From Mesostigma viride (Eukaryota > Streptophyta > Mesostigmatophyceae > Mesostigmatales > Mesostigmataceae): a DNA stretch of 64,000 bases. This document shows positions 55,095 to 64,000 of this stretch, piece by piece. The notes below the pieces were generated by a model. That model was given only the letters and a program-made list of their open reading frames with translations. It did no database searches and was not told the origin of the DNA. Location: assembly GCA_009746045.1 (NCBI GenBank), contig RPFO01000165.1, positions 1,155,046 through 1,219,045 on the forward strand, given 5' to 3'. Both the position numbers and the translations under genes were made by a program. Positions within the stretch are counted from its first letter, which is position 1. Every line of letters begins with the position of its first letter.

Positions 55095-56040
55095 TTGTCA
55101 TGAGTGAAAAAAATATTCTCCATTCTTGCCGGAGTTGCAGCCGGATTACCGTTGCACCAACAACCGGCAGCCTGAAGCCGGCCGGAGCGCTGCAGTACAA
55201 AATCATCAATATTCTTCTACTTGGAGAATATGCTAATACTATCGCTTACTAAGAGCTTCTACTAAGAGATTCTACAAAAAGTGCCACGTGTCGTACAAGC
55301 CACGTAGCACGTAGCACACTCCCAAGTCGATCCCGGCCGGCGCAGCCTTTTGACTGACAGAGTGCACTCCATTTTTCACTAATTCACTTTGGCTGGCGCC
55401 GGGCGGCGCGGTAGGCCAAACTCTGGAGTACGCTCATGTAGTACGAATTTAGGGGGGGATGTCCCCCCTCCTTTTTCTCACGTGTACGGCCTTCTACAGT
55501 ACTGTAAGCTTCGCCAATTCTGGTGAACCTAGCGGTTCTTCCGAAAATTGGCTCCGCTTGATTACACCCTCCGCATTGGTAGTTTTACTAAATAATTATG
55601 AGGCTGGGCGCCGACCAGCTGCAAACGATAAATAAAACAAAAGAATTTTAATTAACTAATTCCCGAGTGTAGTGAACTGTAGTTTTTGAAGCTACCAAAC
55701 AAACAAAGAAAGTGTAAATAATTATTATTTTACTGTCACGTGTGCAGCTTTCTCGCTAACAAAGAAAGAAATATGATTTCTGGCTGAAAAATGTGCTTTT
55801 CCTAGCCGTAAGAGCAGTGCATCCGGCTGGGTTATACAGAACAAAGTCAACAAACAAAGAATTATTAAATTTCGCAGCCAGTTCAACGGTTGTTCGGTAA
55901 CCAAACAAACAAACTAATAATTAATTAATTGGGCGGGCACAGTAGCACTTTCAACCAATAAAACGCTAATGTCTAATTCCGAAGGGCCTTTTGGCTGAAC
56001 TGAATTAAAACTACCAATGAATGGCTGAACTGAATTAAAA

Positions 56041-57584
56041 ACCTACTACTAGAGAGGAGGTGGCACGGCAGCCACTCTTTTTTAATGACTTAATCACAGA
56101 CGCTACTAACAAGCCCCTCGGCACTCTCCACGGACACAACCCGTATGATGGCTTTCTGCGCGCGTCACCGCCGATTGTCAGGGTGCTGGACCTCTACCTG
56201 GGGCACGGCGCTGCGTACCGACGGCTCAGCTACGACGAGGTCAGCACTTGGGTCTCCCACATGCCCTCCCTGCAAGCGTGGCAAACTCTTATAAGTGCGA
56301 TACCAGCGGCGTGGCATGCATTGATGACTGCCCCACGCAAGCCAATTATAACCGGCGACTGGGTTAGCTTCTACGCCGACGGAGTCACGCCTGCGTGCAA
56401 GGGTTTAGTCGTGACGGTTCTGCCACCTGAGGGGCTCCAACTACAACTGCTGGACGCTATTTCTGGCCACAATGGGTGTCTGTATCAACTATCCACCTTA
56501 TATGCGTACACGCCAGCTTCCCAGTGTCACCGCATACGCGTAGTCCCATGGTCTGTGCCAAGATCTTGCATGATCCAGCCGGACCCATTATCCCCGGTTG
56601 AGAGCATTACATGGCTACACGTGGGCAACACACGGCTCGATCTACTACATCTGGACCCGGTTGAATTTGGATGGGTCTTAACCAAGGGGGACATCAGAAC
56701 CAGCAAATGTATCTTTGAGTACACCGCAGATTGGGGTTATGATATCTTGTTGCATATGTACCATCAGCCCCACCCGGGCCGAGCCCGCTGGGGAATACAT
56801 TGGCCGGGCTACACTTGGGTTAAGATGATTACCCTGGCGGTAGACCACCCTCTCGTGGACCGCAGGGCCACTGATGTACAACACCTTTTGATGCATAGGG
56901 CGATAGGGGTCTGCGCCATGCTCCACGAGCGTTTTGGTCATGATGCATCATGCCTGTGCACGCACCCTAGTGAAACCATTGAGCACAGGTTTCTTTACTG
57001 TAATCTCCCTGGGGTTTGGACGTGGCTCATTAACATCTGGGCCGCATGGACGGCATCGCCACCCACTCTCCCAATCAGCGTGCGTACCATCATTTTCGGT
57101 ATTGCTGGCACACCAGGGTCCGAGCTTTCAGTTTCCCAAGCAGAATGGATATGGCTACGCACTACTATGCTATACGCGATCTGGACCATACGCAACGAGA
57201 CAGTCTTTAAGGTCCGCGAGGAGTATACCCGCGGCGGCGTAGTCCGGCGCTTTATATACCTATGGAATGCGGCTATGCGCCGCTACTGGCTGTTAGCTCA
57301 GGAACAACACAGGGTGTGGGACCCAGGGCCCAATAACGACAAGCCCAGCCCGCTCCAGCTTTTTCATGATCTACTGGGCCGTAATCAGGTATTCACCAGT
57401 ATGCCTCATGGCGACATCACTCAGGTCCAATGGCTTCCCTGGTCTAATAACGCGCCCTATTAGCCTTTCACCTGTCACCGCCACACGTGTGTGTGCCCAC
57501 CTTCATTAGGATTCGCTGATACTCATTTCCCCTCTCACCTCTTTGGTCCATAATTGGCTAATAAAATATACCCATTTCCCCGAA
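56041..57584 (+). mobile_element. L1-type LINE, 5'-truncated
   Basis: Flanked by AATTAAAA (56033-56040 and 57585-57592), consistent with a target duplication. The 3' untranslated region ends near CCCATTTCCCCG. Inserted in the TIR element at 55563-57611. Related tails occur at 17247-17474 and 20120-20715. Confidence 0.75.
56060..57463 (+). CDS. L1-type ORF2 C-terminal part (zf-RVT)
   Basis: A 467-codon intact frame. The N-terminal part is the region downstream of RT. The C-terminus has the zf-RVT finger CLCTHPSETIEHRFLYC, followed by VWTWLINIWAAW and WIWLRTTMLYAIWTIRNETVF, then a tail ending VQWLPWSNNAPY. RT and endonuclease are missing through 5' truncation, so it is inactive despite the open frame. 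Confidence 0.85.
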   Translation: MARQPLFFNDLITDATNKPLGTLHGHNPYDGFLRASPPIVRVLDLYLGHGAAYRRLSYDEVSTWVSHMPSLQAWQTLISAIPAAWHALMTAPRKPIITGDWVSFYADGVTPACKGLVVTVLPPEGLQLQLLDAISGHNGCLYQLSTLYAYTPASQCHRIRVVPWSVPRSCMIQPDPLSPVESITWLHVGNTRLDLLHLDPVEFGWVLTKGDIRTSKCIFEYTADWGYDILLHMYHQPHPGRARWGIHWPGYTWVKMITLAVDHPLVDRRATDVQHLLMHRAIGVCAMLHERFGHDASCLCTHPSETIEHRFLYCNLPGVWTWLINIWAAWTASPPTLPISVRTIIFGIAGTPGSELSVSQAEWIWLRTTMLYAIWTIRNETVFKVREEYTRGGVVRRFIYLWNAAMRRYWLLAQEQHRVWDPGPNNDKPSPLQLFHDLLGRNQVFTSMPHGDITQVQWLPWSNNAPY

Positions 57585-57738
57585 ATTAAAACTACCAATG
57601 CGGAGGGTGTACGCGCCCATGAGCGCACGGGCGGTCGGGCGCATCTCAGCACTATCTCAGCCTGGCCGGCGCGGCTCGCACACGGGTACAGCGCCTGGTC
57701 GGCGCAGCCCAGCCCGTTCTCAGGACCGTTATGATTGT

Positions 57739-57795
57739 CACCCGGTGCTGGCCAGAGCTGGCCAGTGGCCAGTGGCCACTGGCCAGCACCGGGTG
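57739..57795. repeat. 17-bp perfect inverted repeat upstream of the DnaJ-type gene
   Basis: CACCCGGTGCTGGCCAG (57739-57755) and its exact complement (57779-57795) enclose repeats of GGCCAGT. It lies about 215 bases before the gene start, so it could be a regulatory palindrome or just repeat DNA. Confidence 0.8.
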
Positions 57796-58009
57796 CTCAA
57801 CTGCCCATTCCAAAACCCCTCCCGCGTGATGTCTCGCGGGAAAAGCGGACCGCCAACTCGACAGGTTTGCCAGGATTGCCGCTTGTCAAGCTCGGCCAGC
57901 GTGCTCCCTCCTGTCTACAAAGGAAAGGCGGGTGCGCAGCAGTGCATCCATACCCGACTGTTCGCGGAAAATCTTTTGGGAATGATGGAGGGTTGACATT
58001 CTTGGTCGT

Positions 58010-60285
58010 ATGGATGTCGCCATGACGGCTGTTCTGTCCTTCACTGTGCCGGTGCGTTTCTCCCCTGCGCGCGCCACACCTAGCCGTCGGCCCGCTTCGC
58101 GGCTCGTCGTCCGTGCCGAGAGGAATGAAAAGAGTACTTTTGGCAAGCGAGGAGATCAGAAATTGCCTATTCCTTTCACCACGCCGTGCCCTGGAGAAGA
58201 TGAAGAGCCAGACCCATGCGACCGAGAGAAGCAGGTAGTTTCTCCCTAACAAGCAAAGCTCCGCGTACCGATCAATGGTTGTACAGGTATACGAAACGTC
58301 GCGGTGGTTCGAGACGTTTCCATGGCATGGCGAGGGACCATAAGGCTCCCGTGATTCTAGGACTGGTACACGTTTCCTTCTGCATGCTGTTCTTTGATTT
58401 TTACGGCAATTGTCGTTCGAACAACTGGCAGGTCGTCAAAGCCAAGGGCACGTTGAACGGAGCGTTTTTCTTGTGCGAGGCCTTACCCTGAAGGCATAAG
58501 GGAACTAAGATTAAAGATGTGTGAATTAACTTCGCAGCAGTCAAGTGGCACATTGACCGGACATTCTTTTGTTATTGCACCATAGATTGCTTTACATGTT
58601 TTGTGTGATGGGAAGTTATTCTAGCTGTATCCGGGGTAGTGACTTCTTGTTTGCCTTGCTGGCGATGGCCAGCAATTCCTGACATAGAATAACGTACCTG
58701 TCATGTTGGGGGGAAAGAATGTCTCATATTTGATGGGTTGCTCCGTGCCTCTCCTCCTTATCCACTCCCCTCTCCTCTGCCTCGCTGTCATCAAGCTTGG
58801 AGCTAGAGTAGGGAATGTGCATTGGGGGAGGGCCAGTTCAATACGTGCTCATATGTACTCGCTGCATAGGAGCTGTTGCAGTTACAACATCCGATGTATC
58901 TTTCGTTGGGCAGTTTGGATTTTCTCGGGTGGGTCAAGAAAAAACATATGGGTGGGCGCCATTTTTATTGGTCGTGGAAAGGAATGGGCAACTGCTTTGT
59001 GTGTCAGAGTTTGGGGCAACAAAAGCTGTTTTCGTTGCACCCACCAGCTCATGCGTTTATTTGCTATGGGCCTCCATTCGGGTGGCTGACAAAATGGACG
59101 AAAAGTGGGACGTCCCTGTAGAAAAACTCTCCGACGTCAAACGTCCACATTCACGCCCTGCGAGGGATGGCTCTCGCTTTTTGATGCACGCAGAATGTGC
59201 AGATGCCAGAGTACGGCTGGCATGCCCCTTTTGCAATGCTGCATGCTGTAATTGTTGTGTTCGCGCCTGGCTGCTTACCACTGGCCTCTCGTCCCTGGCC
59301 ACACGACCCCTGGCTGCTTGGTTTCGCAGAGCTGTCGCCAGTTCATTGATGTCTACCGCACGAAGTGCAAGGCGTGCAACGGGAGCGGCACCGTCTATTC
59401 GCGAGCGTGGAAGAGCAAGAAGAAGAAGTCGTCAACGGTGCTGGGCACATGCCTCCTGTGCAAGGGGCTAGGTGAGCGTGGATGCTTCCCCTCTGGCCAA
59501 TCATAGGTCAAATAACCCCTCCAGACCATGCATAGCCCATGGTAGTTGCTCTGTAAGAAGGGGTCAGTCATGCGTGGTTAGCTGTTATGTTTTTTCTGAG
59601 ACCTACTAGTCAAAAGCAGATGGGCTCCGCTTATGGCTGGTGCACGGGCCGTCGTGGAAGTGCCGCTTGTAGGCCCACTACGGCAAAGTGGCTTGTTCGC
59701 GGACCCTTGTGCGTTTGCATTGCTGCAGCCTCTGTTGGCAGGTTTGCTGCAGCTGCTAACTGCTATCGCTGCAGTCACCTGTTCAACTTTTGGTGCCTTT
59801 GTGTTGCTTCTGGACTGGTTGGGCCAGGGGGGGGCTGCTAGCAGAAGTGTTTCCTTCCCTTTTAAACTTGTTTCCCATTTAAAGAAACCTGTTTCCCTGT
59901 CTCCCTGTTCCCCTTTCCCATTTGCGGATGCCACAACGCCCCTTTGCACGTTTGTGTTGAAGAAGGCGCATCATCGTGCGAGCCATGTTGACAGCCAAGA
60001 TCAGCAAGCTCTTTTGTTTGGCTTCATTTGTGAAAAATTGACACGTTACACAGGTTATGGCCGCTGGTTGTCAAATATATTATATGTGATCCAGGTTTAT
60101 GGCTTCGCTTGCTGCGTTTTTGCCTTGTCATTTCGCCATGTCATGCATGCCACCGCCTCACTGTGTCTCCATTCCTCATACCTTCCAACACGGTATTTTC
60201 CTGTCTCTGCTTGCTGTCTTGAATCTCGGACGTGACAGGCTGGGTGCGGTATGTGGAGGCAGACAAGAGCCTGCCATACAGCTAA
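58010..60285 (+). CDS. Plastid-type DnaJ zinc-finger (CxxCxGxG) protein
   Basis: Exons 58010-58234, 59330-59471 and 60239-60285 give 137 residues. Junctions: CAG|GTAGTT with TTTCGCAG (phase 0), then CTAG|GTGAGC with GTGACAG (phase 1). The N-terminus (MTAVLSFTVPVRFSPA...RLVVRAER) is Ser/Arg-rich with a V-R-A site typical of a chloroplast transit peptide. The core has two DnaJ-type zinc motifs, CKACNGSG and CLLCKGLG, and the protein ends VRYVEADKSLPYS. Relatives in plants and algae assist photosystem or Rubisco assembly; many carry four motifs and this has two. ATG 58022 is an alternative start. This is the only host gene here that looks intact. Confidence 0.75.
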
Positions 60286-60359
60286 CACCCCAAGGGGCTC
60301 TCCGCAGGGCAAATTTCAGATAGTTGGCCAGGGAAAAAAAAACTACAAGCACGATTTAT

Positions 60360-60911
60360 TCATCCAGCTAAAGGTGGTTTCCACATTGCACCCTGTGTCG
60401 CTATGATGGGCGCGGTGTGAGGCCCTGCCAGCATGAAGGTGCCCTTGGCTTCATCGGTTTTGAAGAAGAACGGATTTGAAGGTGTGACATGGTTTGGGCC
60501 AATCTTGGCCCAGTTGACCTCAACCAGGCAAGGAGCACCATGTTCTGCCTGGACCCTGCCATGTCTCCTGCCTTTTGCGTGCTTTTCGCCATCATGTTGA
60601 AGGGAGGAGTTCCCACTATGTAGAGGAGTCCCCGCCGCTTCCCTAGGTACCGCCCCAGCTTGGGATCCTTGATGTTTTTCCTTTCCCAGCTGGGGAAGAA
60701 TGTGGGGGTTGTCCAGCTTACAGAGCTCCACATAATGGCTTTCCATGAGGCGTTTGACCCGCCACGTGGCTCTCTGAGCAACAGGAATGGCCATGCTTCT
60801 CTGATGCAGGCAGAGAGACCAGGTGGCAGACCATCCACCATTCTGCAACAGGTCCTTCCATGAACAGTAACCTGGTCCACCTTGGAGCTTCACCTGGGCC
60901 AATATGGTCAC
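60360..60911 (-). CDS. Weak reading frame, unknown
   Basis: A frame of 183 codons ending at 60360; its last third (LVEVNWAKIGPNHVTPSNPF, then TDEAKGTFMLAGPHT) looks protein-like. An overlapping frame in another phase (KLGRYLGKRRGLLYIVGT) does too, so the true structure, if any, would need introns. I cannot assign it. 60912-61960 contains no other supportable gene; 61890-61950 is a CTTT-rich tract. Confidence 0.25.
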   Translation of the reverse strand: MTILAQVKLQGGPGYCSWKDLLQNGGWSATWSLCLHQRSMAIPVAQRATWRVKRLMESHYVELCKLDNPHILPQLGKEKHQGSQAGAVPREAAGTPLHSGNSSLQHDGEKHAKGRRHGRVQAEHGAPCLVEVNWAKIGPNHVTPSNPFFFKTDEAKGTFMLAGPHTAPIIATQGAMWKPPLAG

Positions 60912-61964
60912 CTGGGTTGCTGATTCCCATTAGGAGAAGCACTGAGCTGCTGTGGCCGAACCAGTCCCATCTCTGTCGCAAACCTTGCATCAGGCTGCCA
61001 TGATAGTGTCGAGCCACTTGGGTGGGCGAAGGACAGGTTGTGACCTGTGCTTTGCATCCTACTTAGGCTTTCCGTCCTACAAATGTCGACAATGTCCACT
61101 GCCGTGAACCATCACTTTCAGGCGCATGGATACACAACACGTCGACAAGGAGATATAGGCAGTGAACAATATTCTTTTTACAGCCCTGTCATTATCTCAG
61201 AACACCTCGCTCGCACATGGGGTCTTGATGGCGTTGAAACCGTATCAAACAAGGAAGTTGACAGCATGCTGTGTGGTTTGTTCCCATGATGGAAAGGAAA
61301 TTCAGAACACGCCAATCTGCGAGCTGAGATTGGCAAAGATGGAACGTGCGTACTTATTACAGACCATGGCAAGGCATGCAGGCATTGGGATCATGTCATT
61401 GCAGTGACCACAGCCCCACTGCTGGTATATTTTCGCCTTTTTTTGAGGGGCCTTGCCCAGAAGCTCTCGAATGGTTTCACCTTACTGCTGCAGGAGATAC
61501 AAGCACCTGTTCTTGTCAGGGGGCCAAGTATCCTGAACTGGTGACTGCATTTCACATTGCCCTAAGTGAATTTTCTGACCAGTGACTTGTGCCCAGCACA
61601 TGTTTTTTTTAGATCTGATGTGCCTAGACTTTCCAGAACTTCTGGAAAGTCAAGGTATCCCCTTTTTACGAACAGCCACGACCAGTGGGCTGTGGCGCCA
61701 ATATGCGGTAACTCTGCCCTGCTGGTTGTCATGACGGATCTTTATGTTCCAGTTTGAGCACATTGCATGATCCCCTTACAAGTGTGGATACCTTGACAAT
61801 TTACATGGTAGAATTTCAAGAACCGGAATACGGGACTGCTTGTATAATTTAGTGCAAGGCATTATCTGCTGGAACAGCCATGCCCGCTTCTTTATCTTTC
61901 TTTTTATTCTTTTCTTTCTTTCTTTTTCCCTCTTTTTCTCTTTCATTTTACTGCTTTCATCCAT

Positions 61965-64000
61965 TAACAATTAAATTAAACTATAACATGACTCCGCTGG
62001 GAGATCATGTAGCACATTGTTCCTTGCTGGATGGATGGAGGCGGGCGAAGCCGCGGAATCGAACTAAGCTAACCCTAAGCTGTCTAGTCTAGAAAATCCT
62101 AACTACGCTACTCAGCAAAGCGCCCCTTCCGCTTGGGGGGAGGGGGCTTGCCCACAGGGGCTGGCGTGTGAGCCTGGACAATCTTCTGCCACCTCTTCTT
62201 GTTCTGCATAGCAGTCCAAGCAAGAGAGAGGGAGTGAATGCGGTGTTCAAACTGAGCTGGGACCACTAGGTCGGCCAGCAACATCTGTATGTAGTTCATG
62301 GCAGGTTTACCCAGCTTTCTAGGAATGTCCTTGGGGCCAGGCCAGGTCAGGATGTGCCGCCCTGGTTGGCCAAGCCGCTGGGGGCCGGCCAGACCTAGGG
62401 CGGTATCTACCTGACTGTTGCGAGCAAGATGGCCTACAAATGCTATCCTACGCTGCCTAATCTCGTCCGAAATGCGAGGCATACCCTGATCCAAAGACTC
62501 TAGTGGCCTTTGAGTGGAGAACCCTACATTCAGGACCTGGAAGCATCCCTGAAACACGTGGCGTCCAGCTTGGCGGCCAGTGTGTCCGTGAGTGTCCAGG
62601 CCTCGGCGCCATAGGTAAGCACCGTGAGGACGAGGACCTTGAAGAGCATGCGCTTGTGCCTGCTCGCCCAGGCCCTTGGAGTGCCAGTAGATTTTGAGCA
62701 AACGAAGCCTAGCCCAGGCCAGGCCGATGCGGATGTCCACATGGTCGGCGGTGTCGGGGAGCATGCTCCCCAGCAGTTTGAAGCGATCACGGAACGGGAG
62801 CTCCGTCCCGTCTAGCAGCCGCGGCAGCGGCGAGCGACTGGTAGCCCCAATCACCATGGCCTGAGTTTTGACACTCATCTCCAACCCCACCGCCCGCGCT
62901 TCCAAGCCCAGACAGTCCAGCCAGGACTGAATGTGCTCGGGGCGCTCGATGAGGGTGGTATCATCCGCATAAATCAGGTCGGACAGGCGGTAGCCAGGGC
63001 CACCGCCGCCGTGTTCGCGCTCGTTAAGGATGTCCGAGCCGGGCTCGAACCCCTTAAGAGCAGTAAAGCGCGCACGTGCCCGGCGCATGACGTGATCCAC
63101 GACAATAATGAACAGATATGGGGACAAGACACAACCTTGCCACACCCCGTGGTGAAGGGGGAATGGTGGGGTGGTGCCTTCCGCAGTCCGCACTACTGCC
63201 TGTGAGCCCTCATACAGTCGACGAATGGCAGCAATAAACGCTGGTGGTACCCGATCCAGAGCTAGGATGGCCCAAAGAGCCTCCCAGAGGACCGTGTCAA
63301 AGGCCTTGATGTAGTCAACAAAAATGAAGACCAGCGGCAAACTGTCAGGGCAAAGGCGACGCATCTCCTCCATCAACCGGCGCGCGACAAATACAGCCAT
63401 GACAGTGTTACGACCACGACGGAAACCCATCTGAGACTCACCCAGGCGTGGGTCCAGCGCGGCGCGGAGCCTGTGCAGCATCATGCGTATGAAGACCTTC
63501 AGCGCGGCGCTCTGGAGGCAGACACCCCGATAGTTACCGGGGTCAGCAGCAGAGCCCTTTTTGTACAGCATGACTCGGATGGCCGTCTGCCACTCAGCAG
63601 GCGGAGGCTCATCAGAGAGCAGGACACGGTTGCAGAACGCCAGCAGAAGCTCCCGCACCGCCGGGTCAGGGGTCTTCAGCAGCTCAGCAGAAAGGTGGTC
63701 GGCACCGACCGCCGCGTCGAACCGCAGGCGAGCAAGGGCGCCATCCAATTCCTCCAAAGTGAAGGGGTGGATGACGTCGTTGGTTACAAGGCAGCCCTCC
63801 TTCAAGGCGGGGACTTGGTAGTCCGTGGCCGAGGAGGGGGGCGCAGGCGGCGGGGGGGGTCCGGCAACACCGAGACGGGCGGCCGTCTCGGGGTGAAGCG
63901 GCGGGGGGGGGGGCGCGAGCCCCACCTGTCAAGGAAACATTGTGGGCCATGGCCATGACCAGCGGTCAAGGCTGACCGGCGCCGCGCCGTCCCGCCCGTG
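61965..64000 (-). mobile_element. RTE/Jockey-like LINE, longer copy, reaching the window edge
   Basis: The 3' end is an AATTAAATTAAA-type tail at about 61965. The shared 3' untranslated region (GGGAGATCATGTAGCACAT) matches the split copy at 22585. The coding part is at 62108-63925. The 5' end is either truncated near 63950 or continues beyond the window. Confidence 0.85.
62108..63925 (-). pseudogene. LINE reverse transcriptase, long open frame
   Basis: 605 codons without a stop. RT motifs: AVGADHLSAELL, QMGFRRGRNT, VFIFVDYIKAFDT (catalytic Asp), GVWQGCVLSPYLF and LIYADDTTL (YADD). After RLLKIYWHSKGLG the sequence departs from the other copy for about 50 residues and rejoins at QVLNVGFS, so two compensating frameshifts lie near 62530-62680. 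The C-terminus (RRIAFVGHLARNSQVD) is typical of RTE/Jockey-like elements. A TGA lies just upstream of the first codons, so the N-terminal endonuclease is absent or out of frame. Confidence 0.9.

Larger units (their letters stand above)
55563..57611. mobile_element. TIR element hosting an L1-type LINE
   Basis: The ends are inverted copies of TACACCCTCCGCATTGGTAG extending through TTTTA (25 bp), at 55563 and ending at 57611. The interior outside the LINE is about 0.5 kb of AT-rich DNA with duplicated GGCTGAACTGAATTAAAA. No transposase is present. I see no clear flanking duplication. Confidence 0.65.

Overview
This is a nuclear, gene-poor and repeat-saturated stretch of a eukaryotic genome, most likely a green alga. 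One small intron-containing gene encodes a plastid-type DnaJ zinc-finger protein, introns are GT-AG, and nearly everything else is transposable elements. The (CAACGGTG)n octamer arrays recall prasinophyte genomes such as Cymbomonas, but that species guess is from memory and unverified. There is no rRNA, tRNA, CRISPR array or prokaryotic operon.

Layout. 1-2.0 kb: unassigned, with one orphan reading frame. 2.1-7.2 kb: a hAT element with matching terminal inverted repeats (TIRs), a frameshifted transposase gene and a nested TTAA (piggyBac-like) element. 7.3-8.3 kb: a small TA-flanked TIR element. 8.9-13.6 kb: a second, longer relative of the TTAA element, carrying a 3.3 kb insert bounded by 15-bp inverted repeats that holds a BAH-like gene with one premature stop. 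13.7-17.2 kb: the 5' half of a Copia element whose LTR is split by a hAT-type MITE. 17.2-21.4 kb: L1-type LINE tails and unassigned DNA.

21.4-55.1 kb is one multi-level nest. A long foldback repeat was entered by an RTE/Jockey-like LINE (10-bp target duplication). That LINE was entered by a DNA transposon of 30.9 kb (23431-54313), with near-identical TIRs (CCCTARGCACACC...) and a 3-bp GTG duplication; removing it restores the LINE reading frame. The transposon carries octamer minisatellites near both ends and as a central palindrome, and two divergent genes. The leftward gene looks like a DUF7869-type transposase candidate and the rightward gene is unrecognised. Both were later broken: the leftward one by a 9.5 kb chromodomain Ty3/Gypsy element and, in an intron, by three tandem truncated LINEs at one 14-bp site; the rightward one by a 7.5 kb Copia-type element. 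Without later insertions the element is about 8.9 kb, a two-gene element comparable in outline to CACTA transposons. This is the most interesting system in the window.

55.6-57.6 kb: a TIR element with an L1-type LINE inside. 58.0-60.3 kb: the DnaJ zinc-finger gene, the only convincing intact host gene. 60.3-62 kb: one weak reading frame. 62-64 kb: a larger copy of the RTE/Jockey-like LINE, running to or past the window edge.

All alignments were made by eye. Target duplications and reading-frame restorations were checked base by base; percentage identities and family names are estimates.
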